64,000 bases of DNA from assembly GCF_002257705.1 (NCBI RefSeq), contig NZ_LSLK01000114.1, positions 62,001 through 126,000 on the forward strand. The letters run 5' to 3'. Shown in pieces: positions 33,697 to 42,610 of the stretch; position 1 is the first letter of the stretch; every line of letters starts with the position of its first letter. The notes under the pieces are model-generated. The model did no database searches. It saw nothing but the letters and a program-made list of their open reading frames with translations, and was not told where the DNA came from. The position numbers and the translations under genes were made by a program. Origin of the DNA: Sporomusa silvacetica DSM 10669 (GTDB taxonomy: Bacteria; Bacillota; Negativicutes; Sporomusales; Sporomusaceae).

Positions 33697-34762
33697 GCCA
33701 AATCTGTCCTTTAACCATATTCACATCCTGCCTTTCTGGCAGAAAAGGATAATTACGCAAATTAGGACCAGGACGCTCATTACCGTACGGACGGTTGCAG
33801 GCTACACAACCTTCCCGGTTAGGACAACCAGATGTCATAAACGGTTTCCCCTGGGCCAGGTCGTCCCCCAGTAACTCCTCCAGTGGCTGACCGAAGTCCA
33901 CAATTTTACCTTTGGAATCAAATTTGAATTCACCAAGCGTTATCTGTTTATTGTTAAATAGGTACGCCGCTAATTGGATACGCCGGTACTGACCATAAGA
34001 CGGCGGCTTGTGGTTACTGAGTGAACTACCTGGTTCGGGACAAAAGGAAAATAGATGCACCTGAGCACCCTCAACACTAGCTTGACTGATGGTCTCGACC
34101 ATAGCCTGCTCAGTTTCTCCCAAACCGACAATCAAATGTACACTGACATGATCTCGCCCAAACACCCTGACAGCTTGTTTTACTGCCGCCCAGTATGTTT
34201 CCCAGCGATGTGGTCCGCCTACGGCTGGTCCGCGCACAGCTGCAAATAGTGCCGGGGTAGCAGCATCAATGGCTACGCCTACACAATCTGCGCCGGCCGT
34301 CTTTAGCTCCTGAAAAAACATCCCGGCGTCAGGCACTACCGTCGGCGACACTAGTACACTGATTGGTAAGTTTGTTGCACTGCTAAGCCTCCTGACAATA
34401 CTCACGCAGTCGCTCGGTGCTTGGGGATGGGTAATCATTGATATACAAATGCGGCCTAACCGTTGCACTTTAGCCGCTATCTCCTGCTGTGGCTTGACTA
34501 AAATATCAATAATATCAGACAATTTATAAACTGGCCATTTCACTCTAATAAAGGTATTTTCGTCTGGCTCCGCCTTGCGTTCCCTGGCTAAACCGCAGTA
34601 ACTGCAATTTGCCCGGCAGCCGTCCTGATAGGTCATTAGTAAATTTAAACTTCCCGGATAGGCATTACGATAAAAACTTCCTGGCTCCAAGCCTAACGCC
34701 ATAGCGCCAGCCAAACTTGTCTGTAAAAAATCCGGACATTCCTGCTTTTCGATAGGTTCCAT
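33689..34762 (-). CDS. Radical SAM protein, LipS1-like lipoyl synthase subunit
   Basis: 357 residues. Radical SAM motif CRANCSYCGLARER (Cys49-x3-Cys53-x2-Cys56 region) and a Cys-rich C-terminal segment SGCPNREGCVACNRPYGNE (about 317-335) able to hold the second, sacrificed iron-sulfur cluster. That C-terminal CNRPYxNE pattern is what I associate with LipS1. It is translationally coupled to the LipS2-like gene and follows the flavoprotein gene by 36 bp. Confidence 0.7.
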   Translation of the reverse strand: MEPIEKQECPDFLQTSLAGAMALGLEPGSFYRNAYPGSLNLLMTYQDGCRANCSYCGLARERKAEPDENTFIRVKWPVYKLSDIIDILVKPQQEIAAKVQRLGRICISMITHPQAPSDCVSIVRRLSSATNLPISVLVSPTVVPDAGMFFQELKTAGADCVGVAIDAATPALFAAVRGPAVGGPHRWETYWAAVKQAVRVFGRDHVSVHLIVGLGETEQAMVETISQASVEGAQVHLFSFCPEPGSSLSNHKPPSYGQYRRIQLAAYLFNNKQITLGEFKFDSKGKIVDFGQPLEELLGDDLAQGKPFMTSGCPNREGCVACNRPYGNERPGPNLRNYPFLPERQDVNMVKGQIWHD

Positions 34763-34798
34763 GACCAGCCTCCTCTATAACTCGATGTAGACTACAAC

Positions 34799-35875
34799 CT
34801 ACTGCGTGTAATATTCGGGAAAAGCAATCCAACTACGCCGGATTAGCGCCGTGAATTCGGCATTATTGCCTGTCCATTCTTGATTGCGGTTAGCAAGTCG
34901 ATCACAAGCAATGGCAAACTGTCGCCCATATTCAGCCTGTATTGCCGCCGTATAGCTTTTTGCCAATTGCTCAATACCCTGCGCAGTAGCTTCTATAACT
35001 GCTGTTGCCGCAAGTTGTCCACTAACCACAGCATTCATAATCCCGCCGCCAGTAATCGGATGCGTGCAACCAGCCGCATCTCCAGCTACCAGCAGGTGCC
35101 TGTTCGCTAAACATGGCACCAAACCGCCTGACGGTATTAGTCCTCCAGTTGTTGCAGACCCAGTTATCGCCTGCACTATCTGTCTTGTGACAAGTGTACG
35201 GCAAAAATCAGTCAGCAATTCTTTTAACCGTCCTGTATGTGATGTATGGACAGCCAAGCCGACATTGGCTGTTGTCCCTTTGGAAAACACCCAGGCATAG
35301 CCGCCATACCAAGCTGGATCAAAGTAAACCTCAGCATAATTCAGCGGTTTAACCAAAGTCAGTTCCTGCTGCAGCGCGATGCAGGTTTCGGCCTGTTTAT
35401 TACCTAACTGCTTACTAATCAGCGAACAGGGGCCATCACAGCCAAGGATAAATTTTCCCGTAACCTCCTGATATTCGCCGCCGCACAAAAGTGTTACTAC
35501 TGAGCCGTTGACATGTACAGCACGTACTCCGGTCATAAGGTTTGCCCCGGCAGCTACCGCTGCATCTGCCAACTCCTTATCCCACCGGCTGCGGTGCAGT
35601 ACATAGCCAGGAGCTCGCACTACACTGGCTGCTTCACCATTAATATATGTTTTAATCCCGTTTAACTGCTGCGCCACATCTATAGACCGCAGGCCAGCGT
35701 ACTTAGTAATCATCTGCGGAACAAATTCCGCACATTGCACATGATCACCAACACTTTGCCGCTGCTCTGCTATGAGCACCTGTAACCCAGTCTGGGCCAG
35801 CCGCCTGGCTGCAGTGCTACCGGCAGGACCAGCGCCAATAACTATAACGTCATAGTTATCGCTTATTTTTTTCAT
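34799..35875 (-). CDS. Geranylgeranyl-reductase-like FAD protein (LipT-like)
   Basis: 358 residues. FAD-binding VIVIGAGPAGSTAARRL at the N-terminus (about 10-26), GCDGPCS (about 148) and VAGDAAGCTHPITGGGIMNA (about 270), all typical of the geranylgeranyl reductase family. In sulfur oxidisers and related bacteria a flavoprotein of this family (LipT) is coded with LipS1/S2 and lipoate carriers, though its step is not settled. Its position here, overlapping the ligase gene by 20 bp and followed by the LipS pair, fits that role. It lacks the redox Cys pair of dihydrolipoamide dehydrogenase, so it is not an E3. Confidence 0.75.
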   Translation of the reverse strand: MKKISDNYDVIVIGAGPAGSTAARRLAQTGLQVLIAEQRQSVGDHVQCAEFVPQMITKYAGLRSIDVAQQLNGIKTYINGEAASVVRAPGYVLHRSRWDKELADAAVAAGANLMTGVRAVHVNGSVVTLLCGGEYQEVTGKFILGCDGPCSLISKQLGNKQAETCIALQQELTLVKPLNYAEVYFDPAWYGGYAWVFSKGTTANVGLAVHTSHTGRLKELLTDFCRTLVTRQIVQAITGSATTGGLIPSGGLVPCLANRHLLVAGDAAGCTHPITGGGIMNAVVSGQLAATAVIEATAQGIEQLAKSYTAAIQAEYGRQFAIACDRLANRNQEWTGNNAEFTALIRRSWIAFPEYYTQ

Positions 35876-36980
35876 GGTTAACCTCTGTGGTCTTTGCTTT
35901 TGCCTGCTCTATCGCCAGTAAAATAGCATTGATAAAGTGTTCAGCGGCAATACCAGGAATTTCCACCTGATTGTTAGCAAAGAAGCTATTAATTGTGGTA
36001 CTAATATGCTGTTCATCAATTGGCGTATTTTTCAACGTTGTTTCCAGGTCATTAATGGCTCTTGCCGGATAAGCAAAAAAGTCACCACTAATAATTAGAT
36101 ATTTGATCACTCTGATGCCTGCATCCAACCGCATTTGAATCCGTATGAGACCACCTGGAGCTTTATAATTGGCAATGCAGTCAATCGTATTGATAAATGT
36201 ACTATCTTTGCCGTAAATCCAGTCATTGCTCTGAAAATACGGCAAGTACTTATTCAGCAATTCGGTCTCCTCGGTTATAAGTTCTCCCGGACAAAAATCA
36301 TACCCCAATGCTTCGCTGAGGCCGGTCAAAATTGCCGACTTTATTTTACTATGCTCTGGCACATAGCCAATTTGTTCCGTAATGGAAGTCACCCGTTCCC
36401 GCATTGACGTGACCGCCTTATCACTCAGTTTTTCCAAGGGAAACTGCAAAACCCGTAGCATTTCGTCAATATCAAAATCAACCAATATACTGCACTGAAA
36501 GACGAAGGAATCTGCTAGTTCGGTACCACCAGTACCTGCAATTTTACGTCCGCCTATTTCAATATCGTTTACTGGCCTATAGGCCGCAGCCAGCCCAAGG
36601 GCCTTTAGCCCCAGAGCCATTGCCTCACATAACAACTTATACATACTTTCTATCTTACGGGGAATCCCTGGAGTATTTTTAGCGGCATATATCTCCCAAC
36701 CTAATTCCAGCGGTCCCCAATATAAACTGCCACCGCCAGTAATGCGGCGGTTGATATCAATACCTTGCTGCTGACAATATGGTACATTTACTTCCAGGAA
36801 CGTGTTTTGATGCAATCCAACCAGTACACAAGGCTTAAACTGCAAAAACCGCATTGTGTTGGGAATCAATCCCTGACTATGGGCGTTCATTATGACCTTA
36901 TCCAAAGCCATATGCTCGGCAGCAGTACGTGGCGCAGAATCTAGCACCCTAAACACGGTGTTTTTATCTTTACTAGGCAT
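35856..36980 (-). CDS. Lipoate-protein ligase family protein 1 (sLpl-like)
   Basis: 374 residues. Catalytic domain (about 10-260) with RRITGGGSLYWGPLELGW (about 78-95) and the lysine motif GGRKIAGTGG (about 147), the LplA binding-site elements in slightly altered form (TGGGSLY for SGGGAVY). Residues 270-350 resemble the C-terminal LplB accessory domain. It would attach octanoate or lipoate to the adjacent GcvH-like carrier, with which it overlaps by 8 bp. Pairing with LipS1/S2 follows the sLpl(AB)-LipS1/S2 pathway. Confidence 0.85.
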   Translation of the reverse strand: MPSKDKNTVFRVLDSAPRTAAEHMALDKVIMNAHSQGLIPNTMRFLQFKPCVLVGLHQNTFLEVNVPYCQQQGIDINRRITGGGSLYWGPLELGWEIYAAKNTPGIPRKIESMYKLLCEAMALGLKALGLAAAYRPVNDIEIGGRKIAGTGGTELADSFVFQCSILVDFDIDEMLRVLQFPLEKLSDKAVTSMRERVTSITEQIGYVPEHSKIKSAILTGLSEALGYDFCPGELITEETELLNKYLPYFQSNDWIYGKDSTFINTIDCIANYKAPGGLIRIQMRLDAGIRVIKYLIISGDFFAYPARAINDLETTLKNTPIDEQHISTTINSFFANNQVEIPGIAAEHFINAILLAIEQAKAKTTEVNHEKNKR

Positions 36981-37383
36981 TTGCTTCCATTTCCTCGGCT
37001 AGCCACGCCTGCATAGCAGCGGCTGACATCAAGCCTTCAAGTTCAGCGCGGTGGGAAAGCTCAATTTCTGCAAACCAACAGTTGTATGGCGACTGACTGA
37101 TTAATGCCGGACTCGCGGTTACCATGTCGTTGACTTTGGTCACCAGTCCGCTTACTGGCGCGTAAACACGTCCAACCCATTTTCCTGCTTCCAGTGACCC
37201 GCAAGTGCCGCCACCTTCAACAGCAGTTCCCGCGGTTGGTAATACTAAATATAAAACATCACCAGTAATATTGAGGCCATAGGGTGTTAACCCAAACAAC
37301 ACTTTATCGCCTACCCGTTTGATCCACTGGTAATGGGTATCATACAATAAATCTTCAGGAAACTTCCATTTACTTGCACTCAT
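36973..37383 (-). CDS. GcvH-like lipoyl carrier protein 1
   Basis: 136 residues, a single H-protein fold. Lipoyl lysine Lys68 in SLEAGKWVGRVYAPVSG. N-terminal YDTHYQWIKRVGDKVLFGLT is the normal H-protein start. No glycine cleavage genes (gcvP, gcvT) are in the window. Placed between a CCG-domain protein and a lipoate ligase, it is better read as a dedicated carrier of the LbpA type than as part of glycine cleavage. Confidence 0.88.
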   Translation of the reverse strand: MSASKWKFPEDLLYDTHYQWIKRVGDKVLFGLTPYGLNITGDVLYLVLPTAGTAVEGGGTCGSLEAGKWVGRVYAPVSGLVTKVNDMVTASPALISQSPYNCWFAEIELSHRAELEGLMSAAAMQAWLAEEMEANA

Positions 37384-37414
37384 TGCCTCCTACTCCTTTC
37401 CTTGCCCCACCAAC

Positions 37415-38584
37415 TTAGTTGTCAATAGCCATTAACAATAATTCAGAAACGTCCATTACTTGTAAAGGCAATTTTTCAGTCCTGGCCGCCTTTTCTAGCA
37501 TTTGTTCACACTGCTGACAGGCAGATACGACGATGGAAGCTCCCGTTGCGGCCGCTTCTTTTATCCGTTTACCAGCTATGGCATCGGCCAAACCGGCATC
37601 TGCACCTTGCAGATTTCCGCCACCACCGCAGCAGGTTGCTTCTTCGCCACAGGTGGCCATTTCTGTGAATTTGATTCCTGGAATACTGTTAATAATTTGC
37701 CGCGGCGGATTGATAATGCCGCTGTTACGCCCTAAGTCACAGGGGTCATGGTAGGTCACTGTTTGGTTCAGTTCATTTGGTACTAACTTACCTGCAGCAA
37801 CTAGCTCTGCTAGCATTTCCGTGGCATGGACCAGTCTAAATCCCAGACTCTCACCCAGCACCTCCGGATATACATGGCTCCAGACGTGATAGCAGGAAGC
37901 ACAGCCAGTCACTAAGGTCTTGGCCCCCAGCTTCCGTACGGTATCGACATTGTGCCGTGCAAATTCCATTATCTCAGCGGCGTGTCCGGCCGCAAGCATG
38001 GGGAAGCCACAACACCACTCTTCAGAACCCATCGTGGTATAGTTTACTCCTGCTTTTTGCAATAACTGTACCATGGCAACTGGAACCTGAGCTGCGCGGG
38101 GAAAAAAAGAAGATACACAGCCGACAAAATATACGACATCCGCCCCTGGTTCCTGATCCAAATTCTCTGGTATTTCATCCAACTCTTCCGCCCAGTCCAG
38201 CCTGGTAACATTGGCAAAGTTGGAGATATTTTTTTTGTCTTGCAAATTATCTACCATCGCTGTATAGGCTGCAGGCGCTTTACCGCCAGCTACCAGTTTA
38301 GCTCGTAAATCCCGCCATAATGACTGTAGGTCAATCCTCGCCGCGCAAGCGCGCGTGCAAGCCCCGCACATTGTGCATTGTGTAATCCGTTTAGCATACT
38401 CAGGACTAATAGTTGCCTCACTGTTGCGGGCAAAGATCTCCCTGGCCAGCGAAATCTTTGCCCGTGGAGCAGCTGACTCCCAGCCAATTTCCTTATATAC
38501 CGGGCAGTCATTACGGCAATTACCACATCTCCCGCAAATTAGGGATTCATCGACCAAATTTTTATAAAAGCTGCCCGAACTCAT
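37415..38584 (-). CDS. CCG-domain iron-sulfur oxidoreductase (GlpC/HdrD-like)
   Basis: 389 residues. Two 4Fe-4S sets near the start (CGRCGNCRNDCPVY, CTMCGACTRACAAR), then two CCG domains: EEWCCGFP with GCASCYHVWS, and EATCCGGGGNLQG with SACQQCEQML. CCG domains hold a special 4Fe-4S cluster that acts on disulfides in heterodisulfide reductase. The gene overlaps the GlcD-type gene by 4 bp, so the two form a unit like glycolate or lactate oxidase subunits. Next to two lipoyl carriers, the lipoyl disulfide is an attractive substrate (inference). Confidence 0.88.
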   Translation of the reverse strand: MSSGSFYKNLVDESLICGRCGNCRNDCPVYKEIGWESAAPRAKISLAREIFARNSEATISPEYAKRITQCTMCGACTRACAARIDLQSLWRDLRAKLVAGGKAPAAYTAMVDNLQDKKNISNFANVTRLDWAEELDEIPENLDQEPGADVVYFVGCVSSFFPRAAQVPVAMVQLLQKAGVNYTTMGSEEWCCGFPMLAAGHAAEIMEFARHNVDTVRKLGAKTLVTGCASCYHVWSHVYPEVLGESLGFRLVHATEMLAELVAAGKLVPNELNQTVTYHDPCDLGRNSGIINPPRQIINSIPGIKFTEMATCGEEATCCGGGGNLQGADAGLADAIAGKRIKEAAATGASIVVSACQQCEQMLEKAARTEKLPLQVMDVSELLLMAIDN

Positions 38585-40041
38585 ACCTGTTCCCCTCCTA
38601 TTTTGCCCCTGTACACCAGTGTGGTGGCTGCTAATAAGTCCATGCCCAAACTAAATAATGCCGGATTCAAGAGCAAGGGAGCTTGATACACTTTGCCGGG
38701 ATTCATAATATTGTTGGGATCAAGTAATTTTTTTCGCTGTTTAAGCTCAACCAGCTCTGCTGCCGTGTGGCACCTGCTTACATAAGGTGTATTCCACAAA
38801 CCGACACCGTAGGGGCACCCACCATGTTTGGCCCCAATATCATGCAATTTTTTTACTAAGGCCAACCCCTGCAGATAGCCAATGGTATCACGCTCATCCG
38901 CATTAAACATTGTCATAACCATCGCATGTTGAGCTGTTACAACATGTCCGTAGCTTTTTAAGCCCAGATTTTTTTTGCTTTCAAATAGTTCTATATCATG
39001 AAGATAGGCAGCCAGGCTGCTAATTGGCAACCAAATCTCGGCTCCAAGCAAGGAGGGGCCTTCTCTTTTTAAGACTAGAGAAAAAAAGCGGTGCTGCCAC
39101 TCATGCTCGGCTTCTTCGCCTAAATCGCCGGCAGTTGTAATGTGCAGACACTTAGAATAATTCTTCTGCGCGGCGGCTGTTTCTGCTGCTGAGCCGTCAG
39201 CATCAAAGGCTACCGTATAGGCTTTAGCAGCTCGTTCACTGCCCAGCCCCAGCCGGTGGCGTAACGCGTTACAGCCAGGATCGCTAAAGTGCAAATTAAA
39301 GGGAAGTGCCGCAGATAGTACTGCACTCTCGATAAATCGCTGCATTTGCCTGGCATCTTCCAATTCGGCTAAGCCATGCCACTCGGTTTCTGGCTGTGGG
39401 CGAACCCTTAATTCTATTTCAGTCACGATTCCTAAGGTGCCCTCAGAACCAGCCAGCCAGGAAACTGGTGGCTTACTCATTGCATTTAACTCTTGCACAC
39501 TGCCATCAGGCATAACGGTTTGCGCCGAAATTACTTGTTCCACCACTGGACCATATTTTAAGCTGCCAAGCCCATACCCCATCATAACCAACCAACCGCC
39601 AACCGTCGCCGCCTGCGCACTGCTCGGGTAAGAACACGTAGCTAAGCCAATGCGGTTGAGAGCACGTTCCAGCTGCCACCAGGTCATTCCTGCCCCGACC
39701 CGCACAATGTTGCTCTCTTGCTCAACTGCCACTAGCTGGTCCAAACCGTTTAGATCAACCAATATCCCTTTACGCGTACATACCGTGTTAAAGTATACAG
39801 TAGAGCCCCCCGCCCGTGCGGTCATGGGGATTTCCTTCTCAGCTGCCAGCTTGGCAATATAAGCTACTTCTGCGGTATTTTGGGGTCTAATCACTATATC
39901 CGGCAGAGTATCGGCAATGGGGTTAACCAAAAAATCCGGCACAGGTGCCAAATCACGTTGATAGAAACCGCGCTCGAACAAATCTGTAGTTGCACGGTCA
40001 CCAAAGGCGGTCTTCAAATTTTCTGATATTTGAGCGTCCAT
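38581..40041 (-). CDS. GlcD-type FAD-linked oxidase
   Basis: 486 residues of the VAO/PCMH family. FAD-binding domain with TARAGGSTVYFNT (about 95) and PSSAQAATVGGWL (about 160), GSEGTLGIVTEIELRVRP (about 200), and the C-terminal FAD-oxidase end KLLDPNNIMNPGKVY (about 445). Relatives oxidise 2-hydroxyacids such as glycolate or D-lactate. With the CCG protein it forms a two-subunit dehydrogenase; the substrate here is unknown. The nearby aco genes suggest a product of acetoin or lactate metabolism. Confidence 0.85.
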   Translation of the reverse strand: MDAQISENLKTAFGDRATTDLFERGFYQRDLAPVPDFLVNPIADTLPDIVIRPQNTAEVAYIAKLAAEKEIPMTARAGGSTVYFNTVCTRKGILVDLNGLDQLVAVEQESNIVRVGAGMTWWQLERALNRIGLATCSYPSSAQAATVGGWLVMMGYGLGSLKYGPVVEQVISAQTVMPDGSVQELNAMSKPPVSWLAGSEGTLGIVTEIELRVRPQPETEWHGLAELEDARQMQRFIESAVLSAALPFNLHFSDPGCNALRHRLGLGSERAAKAYTVAFDADGSAAETAAAQKNYSKCLHITTAGDLGEEAEHEWQHRFFSLVLKREGPSLLGAEIWLPISSLAAYLHDIELFESKKNLGLKSYGHVVTAQHAMVMTMFNADERDTIGYLQGLALVKKLHDIGAKHGGCPYGVGLWNTPYVSRCHTAAELVELKQRKKLLDPNNIMNPGKVYQAPLLLNPALFSLGMDLLAATTLVYRGKIGGEQV

Positions 40042-40087
40042 ATCTTACTCCTTCCCTAAGCGAGCCTGGGCTTTGCTTGCACACTAA

Positions 40088-40507
40088 TTATTCAGGCTTA
40101 GAATATTTGGCATGTTCCTCAGTAAAAAATTTATCTGCATCGTCACCATGGATTAGGTTTTGCAACCCGGCAGCTAAATCATCAGGCTCCATTACACAAA
40201 TCCACCCCGCGTCATAGCTGTCACTATTTAGCAGTTTAGGATTTGTCGGCAATTCACCATTGGCCTCAAGTACTTTACCCGGCATTGGCACTTGAATTTT
40301 GCCGGCCCACTTGCCTGACTGGATTGAAGAGAGCGTAGCCCCTGCTGCGAGTGCTTTCCCGACCCGTGGAATCCTGATAAAGGTAATCTCGCCAGCTAAT
40401 TTTTGTAAAAAATCAGTAACCCCGATGCGAATTGTGTTGCCTTCAACCTTCACCCATGCATGATCATGAGTGTAATATAAACCTTGCGGAATATTATATT
40501 GCTCCAT
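40088..40507 (-). CDS. GcvH-like lipoyl carrier protein 2
   Basis: 139 residues, H-protein fold, lipoyl lysine Lys66 in SIQSGKWAGKIQVPMPG. Starts YYTHDHAWVKVEGNTIRIGVTD-type sequence as in GcvH. It differs clearly from carrier 1 and sits between the GlcD-type gene and ligase 2, so each ligase has a neighbouring carrier. Confidence 0.88.
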   Translation of the reverse strand: MEQYNIPQGLYYTHDHAWVKVEGNTIRIGVTDFLQKLAGEITFIRIPRVGKALAAGATLSSIQSGKWAGKIQVPMPGKVLEANGELPTNPKLLNSDSYDAGWICVMEPDDLAAGLQNLIHGDDADKFFTEEHAKYSKPE

Positions 40508-40528
40508 TGGTTAATCACTCCTATTTGC

Positions 40529-41623
40529 TTATCTGGCTAATAGCCAACGTAGCAGCAGATCTTCGTTAATAGTAGTTATATTGCTTGCCAAGCTCTGCTG
40601 CCATTTGATGATGGCTGATTTGATATCAGAATCACACCACTTGGTACCCAGCAAATAATATTTAAGGGAATTAATATGGGAATTTGCCCAACAAAGAAAG
40701 CCGTTACTTTCAAATTCTATAATTTTCCCACCCTGAATAATAAGAATTGCATACCCTGGACAGACTTGCCCTGCCTGGTTAACGCATTCCCTGTTACCAA
40801 TAACGTTAGGTGTAACGCACTCTGGTAAGCGGTGGAGTCGTATATAGGTTCCTTCGTTAATTTTCACTTGTCGAACTTGGGTTTGCTTGCCTGGCAGGTT
40901 AAGAAAGTCAGAGCTTGTTAGGTCCTCGGCCGTGGCCTTTACAGCCGTCTTTAGTTTTTCGGAATATGGGGCAGGCTGCAAACCCTCTGTCCATGTGGAA
41001 AAATTGGCAATTAACTGTTCTTCAATAGCAGTAAAGTCAGGTGTATAACCTAATTCTTCCTCCATGGTCGTTAAATATCGTTCCATAGATAACCTGGTCA
41101 GTTCGCGAAACCGTGGGCTGGGAAGGTTTAAGACATTGGCCATAGTAGTCCTGTCAAAGGCTACTAAGATATTACCTGTGTACACAGCAAATCCATTAAT
41201 GTCACCTGCGCCATTTCCCGAAATCTTCTTGCCGTTGACAACAATGTCAGCCGGAGGTTTAAGATCAGCTCTGATATTGAAACTCGCCAAAGTTTTTACG
41301 GCAGGTTCCAAAAACTTGGCAAAAAACTCCTCACGCCGACCTGCTAACAAGGGATTGCCGGTACGTAACACCAATTGAAAAAAAATCTGTTCTTTAGCCA
41401 GCAAAACCATCCCACCGCCAATATCGCGGCGGATAAGCGGGATATTATGGTCATGACAATATTTGACATTTACTTCTTGCTCTAGGTCATCATGTAAGCC
41501 GAGACAGACGCAGGGTGCAGAAGGGCGGCAGATGACTAGTCCTTCTTGCCTTGTTTGCGCCAATACATGATATATTGCTTGGGTCTCAGCCCACGGCATG
41601 AGTCCTAGCCGGTATAAGTTCAT
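40529..41623 (-). CDS. Lipoate-protein ligase family protein 2
   Basis: 364 residues. LplA-type core with RRDIGGGMVLLAKEQIFFQL (about 66-85) and NGKKISGNGAGD (about 131). The tail carries Cys-containing VTPNVIGNRECVNQAGQVCP and WANSHINSLKYYLLG, which I cannot place and which may be an LplB-like accessory domain. It overlaps lipB by 38 bp. Probably loads carrier 2 immediately downstream. Confidence 0.82.
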   Translation of the reverse strand: MNLYRLGLMPWAETQAIYHVLAQTRQEGLVICRPSAPCVCLGLHDDLEQEVNVKYCHDHNIPLIRRDIGGGMVLLAKEQIFFQLVLRTGNPLLAGRREEFFAKFLEPAVKTLASFNIRADLKPPADIVVNGKKISGNGAGDINGFAVYTGNILVAFDRTTMANVLNLPSPRFRELTRLSMERYLTTMEEELGYTPDFTAIEEQLIANFSTWTEGLQPAPYSEKLKTAVKATAEDLTSSDFLNLPGKQTQVRQVKINEGTYIRLHRLPECVTPNVIGNRECVNQAGQVCPGYAILIIQGGKIIEFESNGFLCWANSHINSLKYYLLGTKWCDSDIKSAIIKWQQSLASNITTINEDLLLRWLLAR

Positions 41624-42299
41624 CTACACAGTCCTCCTGCACCGGCAATAGCTGGACGTTAAACACAGCGGTAAATTGTTGCTCTAGCTTACCCCTGACC
41701 TCATCAAGACTGGCATCGATACCGAAATCACGCATAGTTGCCACTGGGCGGTTGGTGATGCCACAGGGGTTGATTAAACTGAAATACCACATATCGGGAT
41801 TGATGTTTAAAGAGAATCCGTGTATTGATACCCAGTTACGGACACCAATGCCAATCGCGGCGATCTTCCCCTTCTCGGTCCAGACACCAGTCAAACCATT
41901 TTCCCGGAAACTACTAATGCCATACTCAGCCAGTGTCCTGATAATTACTTCTTCCAGCATCCGGGAATAGCGGTGTAAATCGTGTCCATACTCCTTTAGG
42001 TCAAGTACTGGGTAGCCTACCAATTGACCGGGGCCATGGTAGGTTACATCACCGCCCCGATCTACTTCAATAACCTCAAGCCCAGCTGCTAACAAGGTTT
42101 CCTGTGATGCTTTAACGTTATCCTGGCTGCCAGAACGTCCCATAGTATACACAGGCTCATGTTCCAGTAATATCAGTGTATCGTCACCACGGCCGCTGCG
42201 GCGAACAGACGAAATCTCCTGCTGTAATTTCCACGCAGCCCGATACGGAGTTCGCCCTAATAGTAACAGCTTACAGATCTTAGAACAGCTCGTCGCCAC
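41586..42299 (-). CDS. lipB: Octanoyltransferase
   Basis: 237 residues. LipB signature DRGGDVTYHGPGQLVGYPVL (about 81-100), catalytic Lys in GKIAAIGI and Cys in NPCGI. Moves octanoyl from acyl carrier protein to lipoyl domains (such as AcoC) for LipA. Overlaps the DUF6506 gene upstream by 20 bp and the ligase downstream by 38 bp, so it is tightly coupled in the array. Confidence 0.93.
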   Translation of the reverse strand: MATSCSKICKLLLLGRTPYRAAWKLQQEISSVRRSGRGDDTLILLEHEPVYTMGRSGSQDNVKASQETLLAAGLEVIEVDRGGDVTYHGPGQLVGYPVLDLKEYGHDLHRYSRMLEEVIIRTLAEYGISSFRENGLTGVWTEKGKIAAIGIGVRNWVSIHGFSLNINPDMWYFSLINPCGITNRPVATMRDFGIDASLDEVRGKLEQQFTAVFNVQLLPVQEDCVDELIPARTHAVG

Positions 42300-42579
42300 T
42301 TTTGCCTTCTAATCCGGGGTGAACATCAAAGCGGACGACACCGACAACAGCTTTATTATTAACGGCCTTTTTCACTGCTGCGACCCCTTCATGCCCGAAA
42401 CCAGCGCAGAGTTCAATTGCGCCAATTCCCTGCTCAACCAGTTCTTCGACTACTTTCACGGCTGACTTATAGTCACCTACCCCCACGACTGTCAACTCCA
42501 CAGCAGGCGTTGCGATGATTGATCTGTGCTGTTTACTATTGGCCTCTGGTGCAATAAAAACAAATGCTGCTTTAAGCAA
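42280..42579 (-). CDS. DUF6506 family protein
   Basis: 99 residues from a TTG at 42579 behind GGGGAGGGG. An ATG at 42657 lies inside lipA and has no ribosome site. Small soluble protein with KAAFVFIAPEA, VELTVVGVGDY, EQGIGAIELCAGFGHEGVA and VVRFDVHPGLE, which I recall as the DUF6506 pattern. Function unknown; held between lipA and lipB. Confidence 0.75.
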   Translation of the reverse strand: MLKAAFVFIAPEANSKQHRSIIATPAVELTVVGVGDYKSAVKVVEELVEQGIGAIELCAGFGHEGVAAVKKAVNNKAVVGVVRFDVHPGLEGKSGDELF

Positions 42580-42610
42580 TTTATACCCCTCCCCTAATTT
42601 TAGTATTTGA

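Noticed and set aside
34799..35875. Dihydrolipoamide dehydrogenase
   Set aside because: It has the geranylgeranyl-reductase motifs and lacks the redox-active Cys pair.
36973..40507. Glycine cleavage system
   Set aside because: Two GcvH-like proteins are present, but no gcvP or gcvT; the neighbours are lipoate ligases and redox proteins.
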